DNA of 13,840 bases from an uncultured Clostridia bacterium (GCA_948485625.1 CAOMRW010000012.1:34776-48615), one strand, 5' to 3'; positions 6,604 to 13,840 are shown, numbered from the stretch's first letter. Notes: a model not told the origin generated them from the letters alone. Numbers and translations: made by a program.

Positions 6604-8421
6604 TTATCTTTCTTCTTGTTGTTGAGATGTTTTAGAATATTGTTGTGTATGATTTTCATATGCTTCTTCTATTTCTTTTTCTTCTTCTGTTTTTTCAACA
6701 CGATTTCCAAATTTGTCAACTTCTACTTTTTCTGTATCATCTATACTTACCCATTGTGCAATACCTGGGGCAACAACATGGCACATTTTTATAGTACTTT
6801 CATTTTCAATAAAACTTTTGTCCATATTTTTATTTTTCAAAGCTTCTTCTAGGTTTTCTCCCTCTTCAATTTCTATATTCTCTCCAGTTGGTGCATAATA
6901 ACCAATTTTAGTAACTTTATACATTTTGTCTTCTGAAGTTCCCTTTATTACAACCTTTTCATTAGCATTTAATCCACTCATCATTCTCAATTCATCAGTA
7001 GGATCATTAAACAACATTGAGCCTTCAGCTACTTTTACTAAATCACCTAGCATTATCTCACTTTCTAAATTTTCTTCTACTATTTCTTTAGAATCTTCTT
7101 CTACTAGTTCTTTAGAATCTTCTTGTTTTGTTAAATCAATATCTCCAATTACATTATTTAATCTTATATTATCTCCATCTAATACAGATTCTGCTTTTGC
7201 AAAATTATCACCTGAATTAAGTGCTTTATTTGCTATCGCTCCACCTGCTAATGTTGATAAACCTAATGCTGTAAATATACCAGCCCATTTAGCTTTTGAT
7301 TTGTCCTTTATTACTGTCGCCATTCCTTTAAATTTTTGTCTCATTGCTGATTTTTTTATTGATTTTAAACTTTTTCTATTAATTTTATTTTCTTTATCTA
7401 CACCTTTTTGTCTTATATCATATTCAATATCAAAATCTGCTTCTTTTCCTTCTTTTATAGATTCAAAATAATTATTTCTTAAATCAGGATTCATTCTACC
7501 CAAAACCATAATTATATTGACATCAATTGCTTTAATTTGTCTTCTTGTTAATCCTCTTTCTTTCGCTACGTTAATAGTTGACTTTATATTTTCTTCAGAT
7601 AATATACTTTTATATTTACCATTTTCATCTTTTTCAAATAACCCATCAATTTCAGTTGTTTTTCCACGTTCATCTATATATGTATATGTATGTGTTTTAG
7701 CATCAAATTTAATTTTAGGTCTTTGTTTTTGTATATCTAAAATTGTTTCTAATTTAGATATAACTTCTTCTATATTTTCTATTTTAAATTCTTTTTCTAC
7801 ATATGCTATTGCAGATTCTGTTTGAAAAATCCTCTTTTTAGGTATTTCATCACCTAACAATGTAACATATTTTAATTTTTCGTATTTCTCATATTCTTTC
7901 TTATTATTCAAATATTGTTCTCTTGCTTCTAGTGCTTCCTTACGAGATTTTCCATCTAGCTTTGATATTTCTTCTTTAGATAAATTATTTAATTCTAATT
8001 TACTATCTATATCTAATAATTTGTCTTCTAACTTCTCTTTATTAATACTAAGTTCTTTCACTCCAAGTTTAAAACCATTTATCGTTTTATCATCTTCTAC
8101 ATCTTTATATTTTTCTAAAATTTCCTTATTTTTTCTTAATTCCTCTAATATATATTTCTTAATATTCTCAAAGCGTTTCTCTTCTTTTTCTCCTGCTTTT
8201 ATTAGATTTTCTCCTCTTAATTTTGCATCCTTTATTTTTTCTAATAAATCAGCATATTCTTTACTATTGGTATCCTTTATTTTAGCTTTTTCTTTACGTA
8301 AATCATCTAATTCATTTTTCACTTCTAAAGCTGCTGCTTGTAGTTTCATATACTGTTCTTTATGAGCTAATATAGTTTGCATCTCTTTTTCAAACAATTC
8401 CATAAAATATAAATTGTACAT
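6604..8421 (-). CDS. Unrecognised coiled-coil, single-pass membrane protein (605 aa)
   Basis: I do not recognise this family. Residues 6-190 are Lys/Glu/Leu-rich and look like a long helical coiled coil. Residues 190-350 form a mixed region with an aromatic patch (THTYTYIDERGK) and LTRRQIKAIDVNIIMVLGRM. A strongly basic stretch (350-378) precedes one Gly/Ala-rich hydrophobic segment (379-399, WAGIFTALGLSTLAGGAIA). An acidic linker with two copies of EDSKE(L/I)VE (about 434-449) leads to a domain at 456-563 (GDLVKVAEGSMLF to AQWVSIDD) that faintly resembles an SH3-like fold, and then a Gln/Glu-rich tail. By the positive-inside rule the coiled coil would be cytoplasmic and the C-terminal part outside. 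The start chosen has AAGGAG 5 to 6 bases before the ATG at 8421; an ATG at 8457 lacks a ribosome binding site. It is monocistronic, with its own promoter and terminator. Confidence 0.85.
   Translation of the reverse strand: MYNLYFMELFEKEMQTILAHKEQYMKLQAAALEVKNELDDLRKEKAKIKDTNSKEYADLLEKIKDAKLRGENLIKAGEKEEKRFENIKKYILEELRKNKEILEKYKDVEDDKTINGFKLGVKELSINKEKLEDKLLDIDSKLELNNLSKEEISKLDGKSRKEALEAREQYLNNKKEYEKYEKLKYVTLLGDEIPKKRIFQTESAIAYVEKEFKIENIEEVISKLETILDIQKQRPKIKFDAKTHTYTYIDERGKTTEIDGLFEKDENGKYKSILSEENIKSTINVAKERGLTRRQIKAIDVNIIMVLGRMNPDLRNNYFESIKEGKEADFDIEYDIRQKGVDKENKINRKSLKSIKKSAMRQKFKGMATVIKDKSKAKWAGIFTALGLSTLAGGAIANKALNSGDNFAKAESVLDGDNIRLNNVIGDIDLTKQEDSKELVEEDSKEIVEENLESEIMLGDLVKVAEGSMLFNDPTDELRMMSGLNANEKVVIKGTSEDKMYKVTKIGYYAPTGENIEIEEGENLEEALKNKNMDKSFIENESTIKMCHVVAPGIAQWVSIDDTEKVEVDKFGNRVEKTEEEKEIEEAYENHTQQYSKTSQQQEER
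7072..7119 (-). repeat. Tandem 24-base repeat within the membrane protein gene
   Basis: Two adjacent 24-base units (7072-7095 and 7096-7119) differ at one base (7083 versus 7107). They are in frame and encode two octapeptide copies, EDSKELVE and EDSKEIVE, in the acidic linker just past the membrane segment. A third copy, if any, is only a few bases. The near identity suggests recent duplication or slippage. Confidence 0.9.
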
Positions 8422-8477
8422 AATTTTCTCCTTCCAAAATATAAAATATTTTGACATACTTTTTTATCTTACTATAA

Positions 8478-8506
8478 ATTATATCAAAAGTTAACAAAAA
8501 TAGCAA
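8478..8506 (-). promoter_or_regulatory. Promoter of the coiled-coil membrane protein gene
   Basis: TTGCTA (8506-8501), a 17-base spacer and a perfect TATAAT (8483-8478) lie about 57 bases before the ATG at 8421. The -35 box is inside the 3' arm of the trmFO terminator, so the terminator and this promoter share DNA. Confidence 0.65.
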
Positions 8507-8533
8507 TGGTTTTATGTAAAACATTGCTATTTT
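8491..8533 (-). terminator. Terminator of trmFO
   Basis: AAAATAGCAATG (8497-8508) and CATTGCTATTTT (8522-8533) form a perfect 12-bp stem. The 13-base loop can add a further TTTT/AAAA helix. On the minus strand the stem runs into TTTTTGTTAACTTTT. It begins 9 bases after the trmFO stop. Confidence 0.85.
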
Positions 8534-8542
8534 AATATAACC

Positions 8543-9943
8543 TTAATACTCCTGTAATATTTTTGTAACATTTTTCTGTTTATGTAGACTATTCAAACTT
8601 CTATTTGCAAATTCATTATATCTCATCTTTTTATCTCTAATCTTTTTTCCTCCCAACTCTGGCAATATTCCAAAATTAGCATTCATTGGCTGAAACTTAT
8701 CATTTTCTGTTGAAATATACCTTGCTAAACTGCCTATAATAGTATTCTCTGAAAAAATAACCTTTTCATTACATCCCTTAAAATTCATAATAGCATTTAA
8801 AGCTACAACCATTCCAGAAGAAATTGACTCCACATATCCTTCAACACCAGTAATTTGTCCAGCAAAATAAATATTATTATTTGATTTTAAATTATAAGTC
8901 TCATCTAACAACTTAGTAGAATTTATATAAGTATTTCTATGCATAACACCATATTTAACAAATTCAGCACATTCCAATCCTGGTATCATACTAAAAACTC
9001 TCTTTTGCTCTCCAAATTTTAAATTAGTCTGAAATCCCACGATATTATAAATTGTTCCCTCTGAATTATCTTGCCTTAATTGAACAACAGCATATGGTCT
9101 CTTTCCAGTCCTTAAATCATCAAACCCAACTGGTTTTAGTGGTCCAAACCTCAAAGTATCAATACCTCTTTTTGCCATAACTTCAACAGGCATACATCCC
9201 TCAAAAATTTCTCTCTTTTCAAAATCATGTAATGTAACAACTTCCGCTTCTACTAACTCTCTCCAAAATTTTTCATATTCTTCTTGATTCATAGGAAGAT
9301 TTATATAACTTTTCTCTTGTTTAAATTGCCTATCTTTCCATTCCTCAATAGACTCATCTTTCTTCTTTTCCTGTTCATACCTATTTCCATAAAAAGCAAC
9401 ATCAAAATTTATACTATCTTTAGCAATTATAGGAGCAGCAGCATCATAAAAATATAACTTATCCTCACCTGTTATTCTACTAATTTCCTTAGCCAACTTC
9501 TCTGAAGTTAATGGACCAGTTGCAACTATAACAATTCCATTTTTACTATCAAATTCTTCATCACAATCCACATATTCTACTTCTTTGTGTATAACCTCAA
9601 TTAAAGGATTCCCCTGTATTTCTTCTGTCACTCTTCTAGAAAATCTTTCCCTATCAACAGCCAAAGCTTGTCCAGCAGGAACTTGAGTTTCATCTGCAAT
9701 CCTAATTAACAAAGAATCTAGCCTTCTCAATTCCTCTTTCAATAAGCCACAAGCATTAGTCAACAAATTCGACTTAAAAGAATTACTACAAACAACTTCA
9801 GCCAAATTTTCACTTGAATGTGCCTCTGAAAACTTAACTGGCTTCATCTCATATAATTTTACTCTAATACCAGCTTTTGCAATCTGATAAGCAGCCTCAC
9901 ACCCTGCAAGACCACCACCTATAACAGTTATAAAATCATTCAT
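8543..9943 (-). CDS. trmFO: Folate/FAD-dependent tRNA m5U54 methyltransferase
   Basis: TrmFO methylates U54 in the T-loop of tRNAs, using methylenetetrahydrofolate as carbon donor and FADH2 as reductant, in the cytosol. The 466-residue product begins with the FAD-binding GGGLAGCEAA motif (9-18), followed by YEMKP. It has the two Cys positions implicated in catalysis: Cys52 in VVCSNSFKSN and Cys250 in FEGCMPVEVMAKRG. Further signatures are VPAGQALAVDR, YFYDAAAPI, GKRPYAVVQLRQD, NIVGFQT, YGVMHRNTY, FAGQITGVEGYVES and FQPMNANFG. The protein is about 30 residues longer than the B. subtilis enzyme, mainly through a charged insertion of about 17 residues near 188-212. The start ATG follows GAGG at about 8 bases. 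It stands alone, apart from its frequent partners topA, xerC or hslV, and ends at a strong hairpin. Confidence 0.96.
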   Translation of the reverse strand: MNDFITVIGGGLAGCEAAYQIAKAGIRVKLYEMKPVKFSEAHSSENLAEVVCSNSFKSNLLTNACGLLKEELRRLDSLLIRIADETQVPAGQALAVDRERFSRRVTEEIQGNPLIEVIHKEVEYVDCDEEFDSKNGIVIVATGPLTSEKLAKEISRITGEDKLYFYDAAAPIIAKDSINFDVAFYGNRYEQEKKKDESIEEWKDRQFKQEKSYINLPMNQEEYEKFWRELVEAEVVTLHDFEKREIFEGCMPVEVMAKRGIDTLRFGPLKPVGFDDLRTGKRPYAVVQLRQDNSEGTIYNIVGFQTNLKFGEQKRVFSMIPGLECAEFVKYGVMHRNTYINSTKLLDETYNLKSNNNIYFAGQITGVEGYVESISSGMVVALNAIMNFKGCNEKVIFSENTIIGSLARYISTENDKFQPMNANFGILPELGGKKIRDKKMRYNEFANRSLNSLHKQKNVTKILQEY

Positions 9944-10184
9944 CTCTCTTTCCTCTTTTTCTAAATAATAATTAACAATAATAACAATCTATATCTCAAA
10001 TTATTGAGTAGGCAGAAACAACTAAAATTAAGAAATAGATTGTATTAAATTATGCAATGAGCCATTAATATTTAAAAATCATTTACATATCAATGTTTCT
10101 ATAAGCCCAAATACATACTCCTCAAAAACCTAATCGACAAATTTCTACAAAATTATGAAACAAATTTGCACTGTCCCCCATGTT
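9944..10184 (-). other. Spacer between the SNF2 gene and trmFO, with nested inverted repeats
   Basis: No gene is visible in these 241 bases. ACAATCTAT (9984-9992) and ATAGATTGT (10035-10043) form a perfect 9-bp inverted repeat. It encloses a smaller CTCAA/TTGAG hairpin (9995-9999 with 10004-10008). On the minus strand the outer arm is followed by a T-rich stretch (TTATTATTGTTAATT). The structure could end the SNF2 transcript or act in the trmFO leader. No clean terminator is otherwise seen after the SNF2 gene. Confidence 0.5.
10065..10093 (-). promoter_or_regulatory. Possible trmFO promoter
   Basis: TTGATA (10093-10088), a 17-base spacer and TATTAA (10070-10065) would give a leader of about 115 bases containing the nested inverted repeats at 9984-10043. 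The -10 match is partial, and several other A/T-rich alternatives exist in the spacer. Confidence 0.35.
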
Positions 10185-10187
10185 TCA
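10156..10187. repeat. Palindromic GC-rich element overlapping the SNF2 stop codon
   Basis: TGAAACA (10156-10162) and TGTTTCA (10181-10187) are perfect 7-base inverted arms around an 18-base centre containing CACTGTCCCCC. The run of Cs stands out in an A/T-rich spacer. On the minus strand the right arm supplies the TGA stop of the SNF2 gene. The arrangement resembles dispersed palindromic repeats carrying GGGGAC motifs between TGAAACA-type arms, known from many bacterial genomes (from memory, not searched). CTGTCCCCC also resembles CTGGCCCCC at 11-19. Confidence 0.45.
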
Positions 10188-13100
10188 CTCAAACAAATTC
10201 ATAATATCTTCCTTAGAAAGTTTATTAACAAAAGTAGTCTGAGTATTAAGCATATTATCAGTAAGTTCAGCTTTTTTCTGTTGTAACTCATAAATCTTTT
10301 CCTCAATAGAATCCTTAGTAATTAACTTATAAACCTGAACATTATTCTTCTGTCCAATCCTATAAGCTCTATCTGTAGCCTGATTTTCAGCAGAAATATT
10401 CCACCAAGGGTCATAATGAATAACCATATCTGCACCAATTAAATTTAGTCCTGTTCCACCAGCTTTTAAAGAAATTAAAAATACACCAATATCTGGATTA
10501 TGATTAAATTCATCAACAAGTTCAATTCTTTCATCAACTTTTGTAGAACCTGTTAATTTAAAATGTTTAATTCCTCGTTTTTCTAGTTCCTTTTCTATTA
10601 TACCAAACATAGATGTATAACTAGAAAATAATAAAATCTTATGACCTGCACTTATACCATCTTCAATAATTTCAATACATTGTTCTAACTTACTACTACT
10701 TTCATCATAATCTTCAATAAACAATCCTGGATGGCAACAGATCTGCCTTAATCTTGTAAGAGCTGCTAAGATTTTAATTTGACTTCTTTCATATCCATTT
10801 ATATTTATCTCATTTTGTAATTCCTGTTTAGCCTGTACTAAATATGACAAATAAATATTTCTTTGTTCTTCTTCCATTTCATTATTCAAAACAGTTATTG
10901 TTTTTTCAGGAAGTTCTGTTAAAACTTCTTTTTTATTTCTTCTTAAAACAAATGGTTCTATCAACATTTTTAATTTGTTCATTGCATCTTTATCTTCATC
11001 CTTAACAATTGGTATTTCATATGTTGATTTAAATTCTTTATAACTAAATAAATATCCTGGCATAACAAAATCAAATATAGACCATAGTTCTGCTAAAGAA
11101 TTCTCAATTGGAGTTCCTGTTAATGCATATTTTGTATCAGAATTTAATAATTTTATAGCTTTTGCATTTTTTGTATTATTATTTTTTAAATATTGTGCTT
11201 CATCTGCAATAATAAATTTAAAATTGTATTTTTTTTGCTTATAATTATCGATATCTCTTTTTAACAAATCATATGAAGTTATAACTAAATCAAATTTATC
11301 TACATTGTCTATTATTTTTTTTCTCTCTTCTGCTGTTCCTCTAATTACTTTTATTTTTAAATTTGGTGCAAATTTTTCTATTTCATTCTTCCAATTTAAA
11401 GATAAAGAACTTGGTGAAATTACTATACTTGCTCTAGTGCCTTTTTCGTTTTGTTTATAATCTAAAAGTATTGATATAATTTGAATTGTTTTTCCAAGTC
11501 CCATATCATCAGCAAGAATTCCTCCAAATTTATATCTATCTAAAGTTTTTAACCATTTAAATCCTGTCTTTTGATATGGTCTCAAAATATTTTCTAATTG
11601 TTCTGGTATTTTTTCATCTTCATCCAATAACTCTTTATCTAGTCCGTTTATAACATTTCTATATTCTTTATTTTTTACTATTTCTGTTCCCCTGATTTCT
11701 TTTAGTAGCTGGTTTAAATATAAAGTTCTATTAATTGGTAATCTAATGCTTCCTTTTTCTAATTCTTCATAAGTAGTATCTGTACCAGCTATAAGTTTAT
11801 CAATAAAGTCAATTTCCTTACTATCCTGTAACTCTAAAAAGTCTCCATTTTTTAGTCTATGATAATTCTTTCTAAGTTTATACTTTTTCATTATCTCTTT
11901 AAGTTCATCTAATTCAATATTTAATTTGCTTAAATCAACTTCCAATAAATTGTTTTCAATTTTTATTCCTAAAGAACCAATCTTTGGCTTTATTACTTCT
12001 TTTGACTTAAAGTTATCTGTTGCTAATACCTCAAATTTTTTCATATAATAATTTATATCATTTGTTAAAAATTCGTATATTTTTTCTTCATTTGGTAATA
12101 TAAATCTCAAATTTTTAACATCATACATAAAACCTGTTTTTCTAAAAACATTCATTGCTTTTGTTTCTTCTATAATATTTCTAGAATATTTAAACTGTTT
12201 TTCTTCTTTTTCATTTAATGGATTAAATTCATTTTCACCATAACACAATCTTACATCAGCAATTATATATTCATTTTTGTCAAAGTCTAAAAATACTTTT
12301 ACTCCTAGTTTTTCTGGTTGATACTCTTTTATTTCTTCTTTTATATCATCATCAATTTTTATAGCATTCTTTACTCTTGGCAATACTACAGAAAATAATT
12401 CTCCTAATTCATTCTTACCAAGCAAAATCTGTGTAGAATAACTTTCTCTAAATAATTGAAATAGTTTTAAAGTATTATTTTCAAATTCTTTATTACACCT
12501 ATACAATCCATCATCTGTTAAAACATATTTATAGTTTTTTCCTTTTAATATTGTTGTTTTATATACATCAAAATCTGCTACAATTCTATATTCATCATCT
12601 AAAACTTTTTCTAACTTAAATTCTATTTCAGGATTTTTATCTACAAATTTTATTGTTCTTTTTTCATAGTCCTTTTCTATATCTACTTTTTTATTTTTTA
12701 AGACATCAAATAATTCATCAATTGCTGTATTTCCTATAATAATACTACTTTCATTTAATGCTTTTCCATAATATCTATAATTAGAATTTGCATTCGAATT
12801 TATAAATGCTATCGTTTCTGCATGTTTCATTAAAAATTCTAATAATTCTTGACTTTCTTCATCAAATACTTCTTTAGTATGTATAAATTCTAATTTATCA
12901 CCATATCTATAAAATTCTTTATTTGTCATCAATTTGTAAAATTCTGATAAATTCTTTAATTTATACATTCTCTTATTTCCAATTTTAAATTCAATTTTCA
13001 TTTCTTTACTAAATTTATCATATATTATTTTAGGTTCTATTTTTATAACACCACTATTTTTAAATTCTATATCTAAATCTGAATCAATTTCTTCTAGTTC

Positions 13101-13511
13101 TTCATTATATAATGTTTTGACCATTTGATTGAAAGTATTATATTTATTAGTACTCTTTTTTAAATTTTTATTATCAAGTATCACTTTTTTCCCTATATTT
13201 TGGGCATCTTCTAATTGCATATTATTAAATGTTAATACAGTTGCTAAACTATGCTTACATATACCATATGTATTATAATAATCTGGACAAGTACACTCTA
13301 TTAATTGCACTTCTCCATTTTTTATATCAACATAGGTATCATAAATATCATTACCATATACTTCTCCATGTAATTCAAAATTGTTTTCATTTTCATATTC
13401 TGCTTTCATTATTCTTACTTTTGAGTCTCTTGCATATACTTTTGCTTTTTCTGCTCTTAAAGTACCAGCATCATAAAGCAATTCTTCTATAATACTATTA
13501 TTTATTAACAT
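10185..13511 (-). CDS. SWIM zinc-finger SNF2-family ATPase/helicase
   Basis: This is a superfamily 2 DNA translocase of the SNF2 type. Bacterial members are thought to remodel protein-DNA or nucleic-acid complexes, but a specific role cannot be read here. The 1108-residue chain starts with a SWIM zinc finger, CTC...CKH (Cys73, Cys75, Cys85, His87). A long central region (about 100-640) corresponds to the bacterial SNF2-associated region. The ATPase core follows, with LRPYQKTGFKWL, Walker A DDMGLGKT (668-675), DEAQ box (770-773) and LTGTPIENS. The second lobe has LLFSSYTSM, LKAGGTGLNL and motif VI QATDRAYRIGQ (1044-1054). The start at 13511 has AAGGAG 7 bases upstream; an adjacent ATG at 13514 is possible. 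An ATG at 13565 lies in the -35 box and is rejected. It is monocistronic. No methylase, restriction or helicase partner is adjacent, so a defence role is unsupported. Confidence 0.93.
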   Translation of the reverse strand: MLINNSIIEELLYDAGTLRAEKAKVYARDSKVRIMKAEYENENNFELHGEVYGNDIYDTYVDIKNGEVQLIECTCPDYYNTYGICKHSLATVLTFNNMQLEDAQNIGKKVILDNKNLKKSTNKYNTFNQMVKTLYNEELEEIDSDLDIEFKNSGVIKIEPKIIYDKFSKEMKIEFKIGNKRMYKLKNLSEFYKLMTNKEFYRYGDKLEFIHTKEVFDEESQELLEFLMKHAETIAFINSNANSNYRYYGKALNESSIIIGNTAIDELFDVLKNKKVDIEKDYEKRTIKFVDKNPEIEFKLEKVLDDEYRIVADFDVYKTTILKGKNYKYVLTDDGLYRCNKEFENNTLKLFQLFRESYSTQILLGKNELGELFSVVLPRVKNAIKIDDDIKEEIKEYQPEKLGVKVFLDFDKNEYIIADVRLCYGENEFNPLNEKEEKQFKYSRNIIEETKAMNVFRKTGFMYDVKNLRFILPNEEKIYEFLTNDINYYMKKFEVLATDNFKSKEVIKPKIGSLGIKIENNLLEVDLSKLNIELDELKEIMKKYKLRKNYHRLKNGDFLELQDSKEIDFIDKLIAGTDTTYEELEKGSIRLPINRTLYLNQLLKEIRGTEIVKNKEYRNVINGLDKELLDEDEKIPEQLENILRPYQKTGFKWLKTLDRYKFGGILADDMGLGKTIQIISILLDYKQNEKGTRASIVISPSSLSLNWKNEIEKFAPNLKIKVIRGTAEERKKIIDNVDKFDLVITSYDLLKRDIDNYKQKKYNFKFIIADEAQYLKNNNTKNAKAIKLLNSDTKYALTGTPIENSLAELWSIFDFVMPGYLFSYKEFKSTYEIPIVKDEDKDAMNKLKMLIEPFVLRRNKKEVLTELPEKTITVLNNEMEEEQRNIYLSYLVQAKQELQNEININGYERSQIKILAALTRLRQICCHPGLFIEDYDESSSKLEQCIEIIEDGISAGHKILLFSSYTSMFGIIEKELEKRGIKHFKLTGSTKVDERIELVDEFNHNPDIGVFLISLKAGGTGLNLIGADMVIHYDPWWNISAENQATDRAYRIGQKNNVQVYKLITKDSIEEKIYELQQKKAELTDNMLNTQTTFVNKLSKEDIMNLFE

Positions 13512-13536
13512 CATCTTTCTCCTTAACTGATGCAAT

Positions 13537-13565
13537 ATTATATAATATTTTAATACATTTATCAA
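13537..13565 (-). promoter_or_regulatory. Promoter of the SNF2-family gene
   Basis: TTGATA (13565-13560), a 17-base spacer and a perfect TATAAT (13542-13537) lie about 26 bases before the start codon. The predicted transcript begins near 13530, just upstream of the ribosome binding site (13519-13524). This excludes the upstream in-frame ATG at 13565. Confidence 0.8.
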
Positions 13566-13596
13566 GCAACTTTAATAATTAAATTAAAATGTTTCA

Positions 13597-13625
13597 GCAG
13601 GCTTTGTGCAAAATACAAAACCTGC
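13597..13625 (-). terminator. Hairpin terminator after the Rpn-like gene
   Basis: Arms 13597-13607 and 13615-13625 form an 11-bp stem with one G-U pair in the minus-strand RNA and a 7-base loop. It begins 9 bases after the Rpn-like stop. The minus-strand tail (TGAAACATTTTAATTTAATT) is only moderately T-rich. The plus side has TTTCTTT, so it could act in both directions. Confidence 0.65.
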
Positions 13626-13634
13626 TTTCTTTAA

Positions 13635-13840
13635 TCACTTTAATCTTTCTATTTCTTCTTTTGATAGTCCTGTCATTTCAACTATCTCATCTATATTTTT
13701 ACCTTTTTGTATCATTCTTTTTGCTATTTCTTTTTTACCTTGATTTACTCCTTGTTCTTTGCCCAATTTCATTCCTTGTTTTCTACCTAATTCCAGCCCT
13801 TTTTTAGTCCCATTATCTCTGGCTGTTGCTAATGCTGATT
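13635..13840 (-). CDS. Rpn family nuclease/putative transposase, C-terminal fragment
   Basis: Only the last 68 codons are in the window; the gene continues past the right edge. The fragment shows the hallmark tail of Rpn/PD-(D/E)XK transposase-like proteins: Gly-spaced charged repeats (KKGLELGRKQGMKLGKEQG), then EIAKRMIQKGKNIDEIVEMT and GLSKEEIERLK before the TGA stop. Known Rpn proteins are DNA endonucleases that promote RecA-independent recombination, often in many variable copies per genome. The catalytic core would lie outside this window, so activity and intactness cannot be judged. The fragment is followed by a hairpin terminator and then by the SNF2-family gene with its own promoter, so the two are separate transcription units. 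Confidence 0.85.
   Translation of the reverse strand, partial: SALATARDNGTKKGLELGRKQGMKLGKEQGVNQGKKEIAKRMIQKGKNIDEIVEMTGLSKEEIERLK

Noticed and set aside
6926..7471. Long plus-strand open frame (181 codons) opposite the coiled-coil protein gene
   Set aside because: Its Ser/Phe/Leu-rich product is what the reverse of Lys/Glu-rich coding DNA gives. It lacks a ribosome binding site, and the minus-strand gene has clear start, promoter and terminator.
8422..8457. Earlier start for the coiled-coil protein at 8457
   Set aside because: No ribosome binding site precedes it, whereas the ATG at 8421 has GGAAGGAG at good spacing.
10185..13511. SNF2 gene as part of a DISARM-like or restriction defence system
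   Set aside because: No methylase, DUF1998-type, PLD nuclease or other system partner is adjacent; the gene is monocistronic with its own promoter.
13515..13565. Earlier start for the SNF2 protein at 13565
   Set aside because: That ATG overlaps the -35 box of the gene's promoter and has no ribosome binding site, so it would not be in the transcript.
13589..13807. Plus-strand Leu/Phe-rich frame that mimics a membrane protein
   Set aside because: It runs antisense to the Rpn-type C-terminal fragment and across its terminator hairpin; the hydrophobicity is a by-product of the opposite strand.
1..13840. CRISPR array, tRNA, rRNA or an intact insertion sequence
   Set aside because: I saw no regularly spaced repeats, no T-loop-like GTTCGAATC segment in the spacers, no rRNA stretch and no transposase with paired ends; the only mobile-type gene is the truncated Rpn fragment.

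Overview
The window is very AT-rich, and every convincing gene lies on the minus strand. The EF-Tu, EF-G, S12, S7, PlsX, ACP and folate-dependent TrmFO sequences are all of Bacillota type. Together with strong AGGAGG-type ribosome binding sites and A/T-biased codons, they point to a low-GC Clostridia-like bacterium, possibly an uncultured gut lineage (the lineage is inference). All descriptions below follow the minus strand, from high to low coordinates.

The right edge (13840 to 13635) holds the C-terminal end of an Rpn/PD-(D/E)XK-type transposase-nuclease, closed by a hairpin terminator. Next is a monocistronic SWIM-zinc-finger SNF2 ATPase of about 1108 residues with a near-consensus promoter. 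Its stop codon lies inside a small GC-rich palindromic element. A 241-base gap then leads to trmFO, the tRNA m5U54 methyltransferase, which ends at a perfect 12-bp hairpin. That hairpin also contains the -35 box for the next gene, an unrecognised 605-residue protein with an N-terminal coiled coil, one membrane segment and a C-terminal domain.

The unknown gene ends at another strong hairpin, directly followed by the promoter of the str operon: rpsL, rpsG, fusA, a previously unmarked 51-codon reading frame, then tuf, with a G-U-rich terminator after tuf. The operon is cut off from its usual neighbours, rpoBC upstream and the rpsJ/S10 operon downstream. Its rpsL-rpsG spacer is unusually long and folds into several hairpins, so it is a candidate S7 control site.

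Below tuf lie plsX and acpP, the phospholipid acyl-phosphate step and acyl carrier protein. They have a possible plsX promoter, a clear internal acpP promoter and a terminator after acpP. This pair normally sits between rpmF and rnc in clostridia, but neither is present here. The left edge (1 to 45) is a short GC-rich patch that partly resembles the element at the SNF2 stop.

Functionally the window is mostly housekeeping: translation (S12, S7, EF-G, EF-Tu), tRNA modification (TrmFO) and membrane lipid synthesis (PlsX, ACP). The less understood parts are the coiled-coil membrane protein, the small frame between fusA and tuf, the structured spacers, and the SNF2/Rpn pair. I saw no CRISPR array, rRNA, tRNA, intact insertion sequence or obvious defence operon.
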